A DNA stretch of 64,000 bases from Burkholderiales bacterium (GTDB taxonomy: Bacteria > Pseudomonadota > Gammaproteobacteria > Burkholderiales > SG8-41), in NCBI GenBank assembly GCA_020854035.1, contig JADZGE010000021.1:1-64000 (forward strand). Direction: 5' to 3'. The notes below the pieces were generated by a model that saw nothing but the letters and a program-made list of their open reading frames with translations, ran no database searches and was not told the DNA's origin. The position numbers were made by a program, and so were the translations under genes. This document shows positions 25,200 to 33,753 of the stretch, one piece after another. How positions within the stretch are numbered: the stretch's first letter is position 1; each line of letters begins with the position of its first letter.

Positions 25200-26168
25200 T
25201 CACGATGTCCGCGCACCGGTACCGGGCGCGCGGCGCGCGCGGCTTGTGCGCCGGGCGGTAGTGCCCGGCAGGCTGAAGACGCCGCGGTCGGACAGGGAAT
25301 TCATCTCCGCGGTGACGATCTGCGTGATCTCCTCGGTCGCCGCCGAGGACTGGCGCTCGGCCGGGTGCGCGAGGACCAGGTTCCTCTGGACGTTGACATC
25401 GGCGATGGGAAACGCGCAGAGGCGGCCCGCCGCGATCTCCGGGTGAAAGGTGGAAACCGGCATCACCGCCGTGCCGACGCCCCGCGCGAGCAGCCGGCCG
25501 ATGGCTTCGACCGCGTTGATTTCGAAATCCACGTTGAGTTTCGCCCCATAGCGCGCGATCTGGCCGTCAACGATGTCGCGGATCGCCCCGGTTACCAGCA
25601 CCGGCGTGCGGGAAAGCTCGGCGAGCGTGAAGAAACGGCGGCCGTCGCGCGGCTGGCGCGCCCCGAGGACCACGATGGGTTCGGAAATGACCGGAGCGAG
25701 CCGCAGGGCCCGACTCACCGGCGGGTTGGTGAGCAGCGCCGCATCCACGGTCCCGGTAAGGAGACCGTCGAAGAGCAGATTGCTGAAGTGCTCGACGATC
25801 TTCAGCGACACCCGCGGGCACTGCCGGCGGGTGCGTTCGACGACACCCGGAACGAGCAGCGGACCGAGCGTGGGGGAGACGCCGAGTATCACCTGCCCTC
25901 GCGCGCTCTCCGTGCCGGCCCGCAGCTCCTCGCGGGCACGCTCGAGCTCCCGCAGAGCCCGCCGCCCATGCTCGAGAAACTGCCGGCCGGCCCCGGTCAG
26001 GCGCACCCCGCGCGGCAGGCGCACCAGCAACTTGAGTCCCAGCTCCTCCTCCAGTGCCTGCATGTGGCGGGTCAGGGCCGGCTGGGCGACGTTCAGGCTC
26101 GCCGCGGCGCGCGTGATGCTGCCGCAATCCGCGATGCGCACGAAGTAGCGGATGCCGCGAAGATCCAT
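25200..26168 (-). CDS. LysR-family transcriptional regulator
   Basis: From ATG 26168 the protein has 322 residues with the LysR helix-turn-helix MDLRGIRYFVRIADCGSITR - AAASLNVAQPALTRHMQALE. The effector domain includes LGVSPTLGPLLVPGVVERTR. It is tandem with the bicupin, dehydrogenase and propeller genes and divergent from the Gfo/Idh operon at 26453, so it may control either or both. An in-frame ATG at 26207 would add 13 residues. Confidence 0.92.
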   Translation of the reverse strand: MDLRGIRYFVRIADCGSITRAAASLNVAQPALTRHMQALEEELGLKLLVRLPRGVRLTGAGRQFLEHGRRALRELERAREELRAGTESARGQVILGVSPTLGPLLVPGVVERTRRQCPRVSLKIVEHFSNLLFDGLLTGTVDAALLTNPPVSRALRLAPVISEPIVVLGARQPRDGRRFFTLAELSRTPVLVTGAIRDIVDGQIARYGAKLNVDFEINAVEAIGRLLARGVGTAVMPVSTFHPEIAAGRLCAFPIADVNVQRNLVLAHPAERQSSAATEEITQIVTAEMNSLSDRGVFSLPGTTARRTSRARRAPGTGARTS

Positions 26169-26416
26169 CTGCCGTGCCGTCCGGGCTTGAGCCCCTGCAA
26201 TCATCACTGATAACGTTTGAGCATGAATCTATCAGGACCGCGGCAGGGGCCGCACGCGCCGGCAGGGGCCACCGAAGCGCCGCCCGGCCGGCGCTCCGCC
26301 CCGGGGAAATGCCGACGCGAGGCGCCGCCCCGCCGCCCCGGACGGTGCCTGGCGGCACGCTGCCTCGAGCCGGCCTGACATGCCTTTCTGATATGGGATG
26401 GATGCTCATTCGGCAT

Positions 26417-26446
26417 TTGCGGGACCGGCCCCCGATTCGCTAAGAT
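26417..26446 (+). promoter_or_regulatory. Candidate promoter immediately before the Gfo/Idh gene
   Basis: TTGCGG (26417-26422), an 18-base spacer and TAAGAT (26441-26446) fit a sigma-70 promoter. The ATG at 26453 begins only 6 bases after the -10, so the transcript would be leaderless or nearly so. No Shine-Dalgarno sequence is present between them, which agrees. Confidence 0.4.
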
Positions 26447-26452
26447 CGCACC

Positions 26453-27520
26453 ATGAAAACGATCAGCGTCGGCATCATCGGCACCGGCTGGTGCGGCGGG
26501 ATACGCGCCGAGACTTGCGCGTCGAACCCCGTGGTCCGGGAAATTCACATCGCGGAGGCGCGTCCCGAGCGGCTCGCCGAGGTCGCGCGAGCCTGCAACG
26601 CGCGCACCGCGACCGCGGATTACCGGCAACTCCTCGCGCTCGACGATATCGACGCGGTGATGATCTCGGCGACGCCGGAGACCACGCACTACCCGATGGC
26701 GCGCGATAGCCTCCTCGCGGGCAAGCACGTGTTCCTCGAAAAGCCGATTGCCATCGAGCTGCACGAAGCCGACGAACTCGTCGCCCTCGCCCGCCGCCGG
26801 AACCTCAAGTTCACCATCGGCTACTCGCAGCGCTTCAACCCCAAGTTCGCCTACGTGCGCAAGGCACTGCAGGACGGTTCCATCGGCCGCCCCGTCAGCG
26901 TGCTGGTGAGCCGTCACATCACCCGCGCGCTCGGCAGGAAGATCACCGGACGGGGCAAACTCTCCCCCGCCGCCATGGAATCCACGCACGACCTCGACTT
27001 CGTTCTGTGGTGCCTGGAACCGGCGAAGCCCGTGCGAGTCTATTCACAGGTGAACTACGGCGCGATGCGCGAAGCCACCGGTGGCGACGTGCCCGACACG
27101 CAATGGATCACCGTGACGATGGACAACGGGCTCTCGTTCGTGGTCGGCGGCGGCTGGAGCCTGCCGCCCGGCTACCCCAATTTCTCCACGACCTGGATCG
27201 AGATGATCGGCACCGAAGGCTCGGTCTTCGTGGACGACAGCCACCGCGACGTGGTGTTGAACACGATGAAAGACGGCATGCGGCTGCCGCTCTCGTCGAT
27301 GCCGGGAGAATTCGTCGAGCATTCGTACGCCGGACCGATGAAGGCGGAGACGGTGCACTTCCTGGAAGCGGTCGCCTGCGACCGGCCGGTGCTCGTCACA
27401 CCGGAGCAGGCACGCGCGGTCATGGAGGTTTACATGGCGGCGGATCTGTCCGCGGAACGCAACGAACCGGTCGACCTCCCGCTGCCCGAATCCCGTCCCG
27501 TCGCCGCGGCGCACGTGTAG
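26453..27520 (+). CDS. Gfo/Idh/MocA-family oxidoreductase
   Basis: The 355-residue protein has an N-terminal Rossmann fold (VGIIGTGWCGGIRAETCASN), the family's EKP motif in HVFLEKPIAIELHEAD and the GYSQRFNPKFAYVRKAL region. Family members oxidise sugars, inositols and other polyols with NAD(P). It is the first gene of a long plus-strand catabolic run and is divergent from the LysR gene. Confidence 0.9.
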   Translation: MKTISVGIIGTGWCGGIRAETCASNPVVREIHIAEARPERLAEVARACNARTATADYRQLLALDDIDAVMISATPETTHYPMARDSLLAGKHVFLEKPIAIELHEADELVALARRRNLKFTIGYSQRFNPKFAYVRKALQDGSIGRPVSVLVSRHITRALGRKITGRGKLSPAAMESTHDLDFVLWCLEPAKPVRVYSQVNYGAMREATGGDVPDTQWITVTMDNGLSFVVGGGWSLPPGYPNFSTTWIEMIGTEGSVFVDDSHRDVVLNTMKDGMRLPLSSMPGEFVEHSYAGPMKAETVHFLEAVACDRPVLVTPEQARAVMEVYMAADLSAERNEPVDLPLPESRPVAAAHV

Positions 27521-27698
27521 TCGACCGTCAGGCCGCGGATGAACATGGGTTACCCGGGATGCATCGATACCGTCGCCGCAGTGACAAGATCGGTGCCTTG
27601 CCCGTGCGCGGACCGGGCGCGTTGAAGGCGGTGTCGCGGCAGACCTTGTCGGCGCCGCTCCGCGCGGATCGAGAGCTCATCGTTCATCCATCGCGAAC

Positions 27699-28832
27699 AT
27701 GCCAAGAAAGCAAGCGAAACGCATAGGGCTCGCCATCGTGGGCGCGGGGCGTGTCGGCCTCATTCGCGCGGAACTCGCGGCGCGCCACCCGCAGGTGGAC
27801 TGGATCGGGCTGGCCGAGACGAACCCCGAGCGCGGCGAGATCGTGCGCGAGAAATGCGGCGCGGATTTCGTGACGACGGATTTCCGGGAACTGCTCGCGC
27901 GTCCCGAAGTGAACGCGGTCGTGGTCGCCACCGACGAGCACCTGCACGTCGACCCGGTGGTGTTCGCGGCCGGGCGGGCGCTGCCGATGCTGATCGAGAA
28001 GCCGCTCGCGACCGACCTCACGGAATCCGCGCAGACGCTCGACGCGGTCGAGAACTCCGGCGTGGACGCGGTCATCGGCTACACGCAGCGCTTCCGCCGC
28101 CGCTGGCTCGTCGCGAAGGAGAAAGTGCGCGCCGGGGCGCTCGGCGAGGTGACGATGGTCACCACCCGTGCCTTCATGAACCGGCTCGTGGCGATCGACA
28201 ACTACCGCCGGAGCGACAACCGGGCGGAAGTGACGCCCATGGTGATTTCCGGCACGCACGCGCTCGACATCGTGATGTGGCTGATGGAGGGCAAGCAGCC
28301 CGTCGAGGTCTACGCGCGCTCGGTCAACAAGGCGCTTGGGCCCACCTGGCAGGGCGTGGACGGCACCGCCTACACCATCGCGTTCGACGACGGCGCGCTC
28401 TACCACGGCGTCATCTCGTGGGCCCTGCCCGAGATCTGGCCGGGGGCCGTCTACAGCCTCGAAGTCGGCGCGGTCGGCACCGAAGGCGTTCTGACGATAG
28501 ACGACACGCACCGCGACGTCGTGCTCGCGACCAACCTCATACAGGCGGAGGGCTACGCTCCGGACCGGCGGCGCCACGTCGATTTCCTCACGAGCTACCC
28601 GGTGGGCGACATGGCGCTCGGCGAGCTGCGCGGGCCGATGCGCGAGGAGACGAACTCGTGGCTGAACCGCGTGTCGCTGGGGGTCCCGACCCAGCACGCC
28701 ACCGCCCGCGAAGGGCACAACCGGCTCATGCTCACCAAGGCGATCGATCTGTCCGCCCGCCTCGGGCGCGCGCTGCCGCTGCCGCTCACGCCGGCGGACG
28801 AAGCACGCGCCCTGTCGCAGGCGAAGCGTTGA
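27699..28832 (+). CDS. Gfo/Idh/MocA-family oxidoreductase, second copy
   Basis: The 377-residue protein shows LAIVGAGRVGLIRAELAARH, MLIEKPLATDLTESAQTLDA (EKP motif) and GYTQRFRRRWLVAKEKVRAG. It is paralogous to the gene at 26453-27520 and probably acts on a related substrate. A 178-base gap without a gene precedes it, and no clear Shine-Dalgarno sequence is seen before ATG 27699. The Bug gene follows 46 bases later. Confidence 0.9.
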   Translation: MPRKQAKRIGLAIVGAGRVGLIRAELAARHPQVDWIGLAETNPERGEIVREKCGADFVTTDFRELLARPEVNAVVVATDEHLHVDPVVFAAGRALPMLIEKPLATDLTESAQTLDAVENSGVDAVIGYTQRFRRRWLVAKEKVRAGALGEVTMVTTRAFMNRLVAIDNYRRSDNRAEVTPMVISGTHALDIVMWLMEGKQPVEVYARSVNKALGPTWQGVDGTAYTIAFDDGALYHGVISWALPEIWPGAVYSLEVGAVGTEGVLTIDDTHRDVVLATNLIQAEGYAPDRRRHVDFLTSYPVGDMALGELRGPMREETNSWLNRVSLGVPTQHATAREGHNRLMLTKAIDLSARLGRALPLPLTPADEARALSQAKR

Positions 28833-28878
28833 AGCGAGGCGCGTGACGGATCGCGCCATTACGAGGGGAGGAGAAACC

Positions 28879-29871
28879 ATGAGTTCACCGCGCGCCGCTA
28901 CCGTTTCGCTCGCTCTACTCGCCGCATTCCTCGCCGGCCCCGCCGGCATGGCGGCTGGCGCCGAGAAGTTTCCCGCTCGCCCGGTGCGGTTCATCATTCC
29001 GTACGCCCCGGGAGGCGCGACGGACATCACCGCGCGCCAGTTGCAGACGCGCATCAGCGAACAGTGGGGCCAGCCGGTCATCGTGGACAACCGTCCCGGC
29101 GCCTCCGGCAACATCGCGCTGGAGCTGGCGGCGCGCTCCCCGGCCGACGGCTACACGCTGTTCGTCGGCAACGTCTCGACCAACGCGATCAACGAGACCA
29201 CGTTCAAAGCCCTGAACGTCAAGCCCTCGCGCGATCTCACGGGTGTCACCAACCTCATCCAGCTGCCGCATCTGTGGGTCGTCAATCCGTCGGTGCCGGC
29301 CGGCACGCTGAAGGAGCTGGTGGCGTACGTCAAGAAGTCCGGCGCGAAGTTGAATTACGGCTCGGCCGGCGTCGGCGCCTACCCGCACCTTGACGCGGTG
29401 AAGTTCCTGAAGCTTGCCGGCATCGAGATGACGCACGTGCCCTACAAGGGCGGCGCGGGGCAGATGATTCCGGCCATCATGGGCAACGAGGTCCAGTTCA
29501 TGTTCATCAACATGGCCTCTTCCCTGCCTCATATCAGGACCGGCCGGGTGAAGCCGCTTGCCATCACCACCAGGGAGCGGCGCCCCGAACTGCCGAACGT
29601 TCCGACCACCGCCGAGTCCGGGTTCCCCGGCGTCGGCACCAACGCCTGGAACGGGCTCTTCGCGCCGGCCGGCATTTCCAAGCCGCTCTTGAATCGCGTT
29701 CACGCGGATGTCGTGAAGGTCATGACAAGCCCGGAGATGAAGGCCTCGCTCGCCAAGGTGTTCATGGAGGTGGTGGTCAACAAGTCACCCGCCGAGTACC
29801 AGGCGTTCGTGCTCGAGGAGATCAAGAACTGGGCCAAGGTCGTCGTCGAGAACGACATCCGGATCGAATGA
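28879..29871 (+). CDS. Bug/TctC-family periplasmic substrate-binding protein
   Basis: The protein of 330 residues starts at ATG 28879 after GGGGAGGAG. It has a signal peptide (VSLALLAAFLAGPAGMAAGA) and Bug motifs FPARPVRFIIPYAPGGATDI, VIVDNRPGASGNIALELAAR and VPYKGGAGQMIPAI. It follows the two Gfo/Idh genes, so its ligand may be the acid they process. No TctAB genes are present. Confidence 0.9.
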   Translation: MSSPRAATVSLALLAAFLAGPAGMAAGAEKFPARPVRFIIPYAPGGATDITARQLQTRISEQWGQPVIVDNRPGASGNIALELAARSPADGYTLFVGNVSTNAINETTFKALNVKPSRDLTGVTNLIQLPHLWVVNPSVPAGTLKELVAYVKKSGAKLNYGSAGVGAYPHLDAVKFLKLAGIEMTHVPYKGGAGQMIPAIMGNEVQFMFINMASSLPHIRTGRVKPLAITTRERRPELPNVPTTAESGFPGVGTNAWNGLFAPAGISKPLLNRVHADVVKVMTSPEMKASLAKVFMEVVVNKSPAEYQAFVLEEIKNWAKVVVENDIRIE

Positions 29872-29972
29872 CGCCGCCTGTCCCTGCCATGGCGTCCCTA
29901 CCATGCCCACGACGAGCGCTCGTGACTGAAGCGCAATGACCCATTCGCGGAAAACAACCAGGAGGAACCGTC

Positions 29973-30959
29973 ATGAACACTCGGCGCTTGTTGCTGCTCG
30001 GTCTCGTCTTCGCGGCGTTGCCCGCCGCGCCCGCCGCCTTCGCCCAGGCTAAAGATGCCTATCCCGTCCGGCCGGTGCGCATGATCGTCCCGTTCGCGCC
30101 GGGCGGAGCGTCGGACACGGTCGGACGCATCATCCAGCCCGCCATGGCGGATCTCCTCGGCCAGCAGGTCGTGGTGGACAATCGCAGCGGCGCCGCCGGC
30201 AACATCGGCGTGGAGGTGTCAGTCAAGGCGAGCCCGGACGGCTACACCTTTCTCCTCGGCAACGTCGGCACGATGGCGATCAACCCGGTGTACTACACCA
30301 GGTTCGCCTACCGGCCGCTCACCGATCTCGTTCCCGTCACGCAGGTCGTCGACGTGCCGGGCTCCCTCGTGGTGCACCCGTCGCTGCCGGTGAAAAACGT
30401 CAAGGACCTGATTGCCTACCTGAAGGCCAATCCGGGCAAGCTCAATTACGGCGCCCCCGCCCCGAGCAGCGCGAACGCGCTGGAGGCGCACATGTTCCTC
30501 AAGGCGACCGCCACGGACGCGGTGCAGATCGGCTACAAGGGTGGCGCCGGCCCGGCCATGATCGGTCTCCTCGGCAACGAGGTGCAGATGATGTTCGTCA
30601 CCTTCTCCTCCGCCGTCGGGTTCGCCAGGCAGGGGCGCGTTAGAATGCTCGGCGTGATCTCCCCGGAGCGCAATCCGGCGCTGCCGGACGTGGCGACGAT
30701 GCGCGAGCAGGGGCTCGACATGACCGTCGGCTCGTGGCAGGGGATATTCGTGCCCAAAGGCACCCCGCGGCCGATCGTCGACAAGCTCTACAGCGTCGGG
30801 GTGCGGATGATGAAGGATGCCCGGGTCGTGAAACGACTGGGCGAGGCCGGGATCACGATCGTGACGAGCAGGTCGCCGGCGGATTTCACGGCGTTCGTGA
30901 AGGCGGAGACCGGGCGCTTCGGAAAAATCATCAAGGACGCGAACATACCCACCGAGTGA
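29973..30959 (+). CDS. Bug/TctC-family periplasmic substrate-binding protein
   Basis: The 328-residue protein has an AGGAGG Shine-Dalgarno, a signal peptide (LLLLGLVFAALPAAPAAFAQ) and Bug motifs YPVRPVRMIVPFAPGGASDT, VVVDNRSGAAGNIGVEVSVK and IGYKGGAGPAMIGL. It lies in tandem with another Bug gene, a typical betaproteobacterial expansion. It precedes the M24 protein by 37 bases. Confidence 0.9.
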   Translation: MNTRRLLLLGLVFAALPAAPAAFAQAKDAYPVRPVRMIVPFAPGGASDTVGRIIQPAMADLLGQQVVVDNRSGAAGNIGVEVSVKASPDGYTFLLGNVGTMAINPVYYTRFAYRPLTDLVPVTQVVDVPGSLVVHPSLPVKNVKDLIAYLKANPGKLNYGAPAPSSANALEAHMFLKATATDAVQIGYKGGAGPAMIGLLGNEVQMMFVTFSSAVGFARQGRVRMLGVISPERNPALPDVATMREQGLDMTVGSWQGIFVPKGTPRPIVDKLYSVGVRMMKDARVVKRLGEAGITIVTSRSPADFTAFVKAETGRFGKIIKDANIPTE

Positions 30960-30996
30960 GGGATTGCGGCACTACCTCTAACCACTGGAGACTGAG

Positions 30997-32265
30997 ATGG
31001 CGAACTTCGGCATTGCAGGGATGGACTGGCAGCAGCGCGTCAACTGGGAGCGCATGCGAAACTACCGCCTCGAACGGGCGCGCGAGCGGATGAAGGCGCA
31101 CGGCCTGGGCGCCATGCTGTGCATGTACGACGAGAACGTCCGCTACATCACCGGCACGCTGACGCCGGGCTGGAACCGCCTGAAGCCGGGCCTGCGCTAC
31201 GCGATGCTGTGCGGCGACGACGCTCCGGTGCTCTTCGAACAGGGCGACATCGGCCACCAGGTCGAGCGCCACTCGCCCTGGATCCCGAAGGACCACGTGC
31301 GCTGGTCGTACGCCTGGATCAAGGGCGCCGCCGGTCCCGCCTCCAGCCAGCAGGTGAAGAAGTTCACCAACGCCATCAAGCAGGAGATGAAAAAGGCGAA
31401 CGTCGCCGGAATGAAGCTCGGCGTGGACTTCATCGACATCAACATGCTCAAGGTCTTCGCCGATGAAAAGATCGACTGGACCGACGGCATGACGGCCATG
31501 ATGGAAGCGCGTGCCGTCAAGAACGTGGACGAGCAGGAGTGCCTGCGGATCGTCGGCGCGATCGGCGACGGCGCGCACTGGGAATTCATGAAGGCGCTCA
31601 AGCCCGGGATCACGGAAAACAAGCTGACGGCGCACATCATGGATTACCTCTATTCCGTGCCGGGCATGGAAGACGTGGAGGACGTGATCGTCTCGTCCGG
31701 CCCCAACACCTGGCCCAACTGGCGCAATTTCTCCGACCGCATCGTCAAGCCGGGCGACATCGTGTTCATGGACCTCGCGGCCCTCACGTGGAACGGCTAC
31801 AAGTCGTGCTACTACCGCACCTACTGCGCCGGCAAGGAGCCCACGAAGGAGCAGAAGGACATCTACGCGACGGCGCTCAAGTGGCTCTACGATTCCATCA
31901 AGGCGGTCAAGGTCGGCACCACCACCCGCGAAATCGCCTCGAAGTGGCCCTCGGCGAAGGAAGCCTGGGGCTATGCCGAGGAAGACCAGGCCGCCGCGAA
32001 CCTGTGGGGCCACGGCTTGGGCCTCGCGCAGTACGACCAGCCGGTCATATCGCGCATCTGGTCGCTCGATCACCCGATCGAGATCAAGGAAGGCATGGTG
32101 TTCGCCCTCGAAACCCAGCACGGCAAGATGTTCGAGTGGGGCGTGCGCATCGAGGAGATGCTGATCGTCCACAAGGACCGCGTGGAGATCATTTCCAACT
32201 TCCCGGTCGAGCAGATCACGGTCGTCGACCCGATGCCGGGCTACTCCTCGCTCGCCGGCCGGTAG
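30997..32265 (+). CDS. M24-family (creatinase/Xaa-Pro peptidase fold) protein with a substituted metal ligand
   Basis: The 422-residue protein has the pita-bread C-terminal domain. The first metal Asp is D259 in VFMDLAAL. The second Asp, expected about 11-12 residues later in a 'D-x-x-R-T' context, is Cys271 (SCYYRT). The ligand His (WGHGLGL) and both Glu (FALETQHG, RIEEMLIV) are retained. M24 members are di-metal peptidases, creatinases or DMSP lyases (DddP), so loss of one ligand suggests a changed metal centre or a mono-metal enzyme. It lies between Bug genes and the PEP-synthase-like gene in a catabolic run. Confidence 0.8.
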   Translation: MANFGIAGMDWQQRVNWERMRNYRLERARERMKAHGLGAMLCMYDENVRYITGTLTPGWNRLKPGLRYAMLCGDDAPVLFEQGDIGHQVERHSPWIPKDHVRWSYAWIKGAAGPASSQQVKKFTNAIKQEMKKANVAGMKLGVDFIDINMLKVFADEKIDWTDGMTAMMEARAVKNVDEQECLRIVGAIGDGAHWEFMKALKPGITENKLTAHIMDYLYSVPGMEDVEDVIVSSGPNTWPNWRNFSDRIVKPGDIVFMDLAALTWNGYKSCYYRTYCAGKEPTKEQKDIYATALKWLYDSIKAVKVGTTTREIASKWPSAKEAWGYAEEDQAAANLWGHGLGLAQYDQPVISRIWSLDHPIEIKEGMVFALETQHGKMFEWGVRIEEMLIVHKDRVEIISNFPVEQITVVDPMPGYSSLAGR

Positions 32266-32281
32266 ACGGGCGACCCGGATC

Positions 32282-32367
32282 CACCGCGGAGGCACGGAGA
32301 GCACGGAGGAGCTCTTACCCGGCAGTCCTGGCGAAATGCCCTCTGCGGCCTCTGCGTCTCTGCGGTG
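32282..32367. repeat. Intergenic inverted-repeat element
   Basis: The left arm (32282-32309, CACCGCGGAGGCACGGAGAG and on) and the right arm (32339-32367, CTCTGCGTCTCTGCGGTG at its end) form an imperfect inverted repeat around a 29-base centre. The right arm matches the single arm at 318-345. It is a small dispersed element, not protein-coding. Confidence 0.65.
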
Positions 32368-32379
32368 ATCCCCTGCCGA

Positions 32380-33696
32380 ATGAACGAACACATCATTCCC
32401 CTCGCCGCCCCCGGGGCGGCGGACGCATCCCGCGTCGGCCCCAAGGCGGCCAACCTCGCCGCCATGGGGCTCGCCGGCCTGCCGATCCCCGACGGATTCT
32501 GCGTGGAGGCGGCGGCGTACCGGGCGCAGATCGCCGCGCTGGGCCTGGCCGACACCGCGTGCGCCGTATTCGCGACGGACGGGCATGCGGCTCGGCGCCA
32601 CGCGCTCGACATGAAGCTGAAACTCATGGGCGAGCCCGTCGTGCCGGAGCTGGAGCAGGCGCTGCTCTCCGCGCGCGCCGGGCTGATCGAGCGCAACGGC
32701 GGAGCACCGGTCGTCGTGCGCTCCTCCGCGCTGGTCGAGGACCGCAAAGGCTCCAGCTTCGCCGGACAGTTCGAAAGCTATCTCGAACTCTCGGACGAGA
32801 CCGAGTTTCTGACCGCCGTAAGGGCCTGCTGGGCCGCGCTGTGGTCCACCCGCGCGCTCCGCTACATGGCGACCCATGAACTGGATCCCGCCGACACCGC
32901 GATGGCGCTGCTCGTGCAGCCTCTCGTGGCGGCCGTCAGCGCCGGCGGCGCGCTGAGCCGCACTTCCGACGACACGGTGCTCATCAACGCGACCTGGGGA
33001 CTGGGCTCGGCCGTGGCGCAGGGCGAAGTGGCGCCGGACCGGTATGTGCTCGCGCGCGACGGTACGCTGCTGGAGGCCGTCGCCGGATCGAAAAAGCGCC
33101 AGCACGAGCCGGGCTGTAACCACGTACACCGGGGCACCCTGCCCGGACGGCGTCTGCGGTCCGCCGCGCTGTGCCTCACCTCCGCGGAGGCCGCCGAGCT
33201 GGGCGCGCTGGCGCAGCGAGCCGAGGAACTGATGGGCATGCCCGTCGAGATCGAATGGGCGCGGGATGCGGGGGGCTTCAGAATGCTGCAGTCCCGCCCC
33301 CTCAACCTGCAACCGGCGGCCGTTCCCGACGAAGCCTGGCGCAACCGTCCCCGCATCAACGGGCAACCCTCGGGCGTGGGCTGGATCACCGGGCGCGCCT
33401 GCGTGGTGAATTGCGAGTGCGAGCTGATACGGGTCGCGCCCGGCGACGTGCTCGTGACCCGCATGGCGGGCCCGGCCCTGGGCCAGATCCTGCCGCGTGT
33501 CGCCGGCGTGGTCGCCGAGCTGGGGGGGAGCACCTCGCACCTTGCTTCGCTCGCCCGCGAGCGCGGCATACCGATGGTGCTCGGCGCCTTCGACGCGACC
33601 CGGCGTATCCCCGAGGGCTCGCTCGTCGCGGTCGACGGGGTTGCCGGGGTGGTACGGTGGCAGGCGGCGGTGCACTCGTCGCAAGCCCTCGACTGA
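32380..33696 (+). CDS. Short PEP-synthase-like phosphotransferase (ATP-grasp plus swivelling His domain)
   Basis: The 438-residue protein from ATG 32380 has a PEP/pyruvate-synthase-type ATP-binding N-terminus (RVGPKAANLAAMGLAGLPIP, VVVRSSALVEDRKGSSFAGQ, GLGSAVAQGEVAPDRYVLAR). A phospho-His swivelling domain follows with GGSTSHLASLARERGIP, putative catalytic His387. The PEP/pyruvate-binding barrel of PEP synthase is missing, so it must phosphorylate another substrate, directly or via a partner. Comparable part-proteins include rifampin phosphotransferase and phenylphosphate synthase subunits. It lies 57 bases before the CMD gene. The substrate is unknown. Confidence 0.75.
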   Translation: MNEHIIPLAAPGAADASRVGPKAANLAAMGLAGLPIPDGFCVEAAAYRAQIAALGLADTACAVFATDGHAARRHALDMKLKLMGEPVVPELEQALLSARAGLIERNGGAPVVVRSSALVEDRKGSSFAGQFESYLELSDETEFLTAVRACWAALWSTRALRYMATHELDPADTAMALLVQPLVAAVSAGGALSRTSDDTVLINATWGLGSAVAQGEVAPDRYVLARDGTLLEAVAGSKKRQHEPGCNHVHRGTLPGRRLRSAALCLTSAEAAELGALAQRAEELMGMPVEIEWARDAGGFRMLQSRPLNLQPAAVPDEAWRNRPRINGQPSGVGWITGRACVVNCECELIRVAPGDVLVTRMAGPALGQILPRVAGVVAELGGSTSHLASLARERGIPMVLGAFDATRRIPEGSLVAVDGVAGVVRWQAAVHSSQALD

Positions 33697-33753
33697 TCGC
33701 CGATCCAGTCCCCGGTCCCCCCTTCCCGGTTCTTCAATGTTCAAGGAGCGAAC

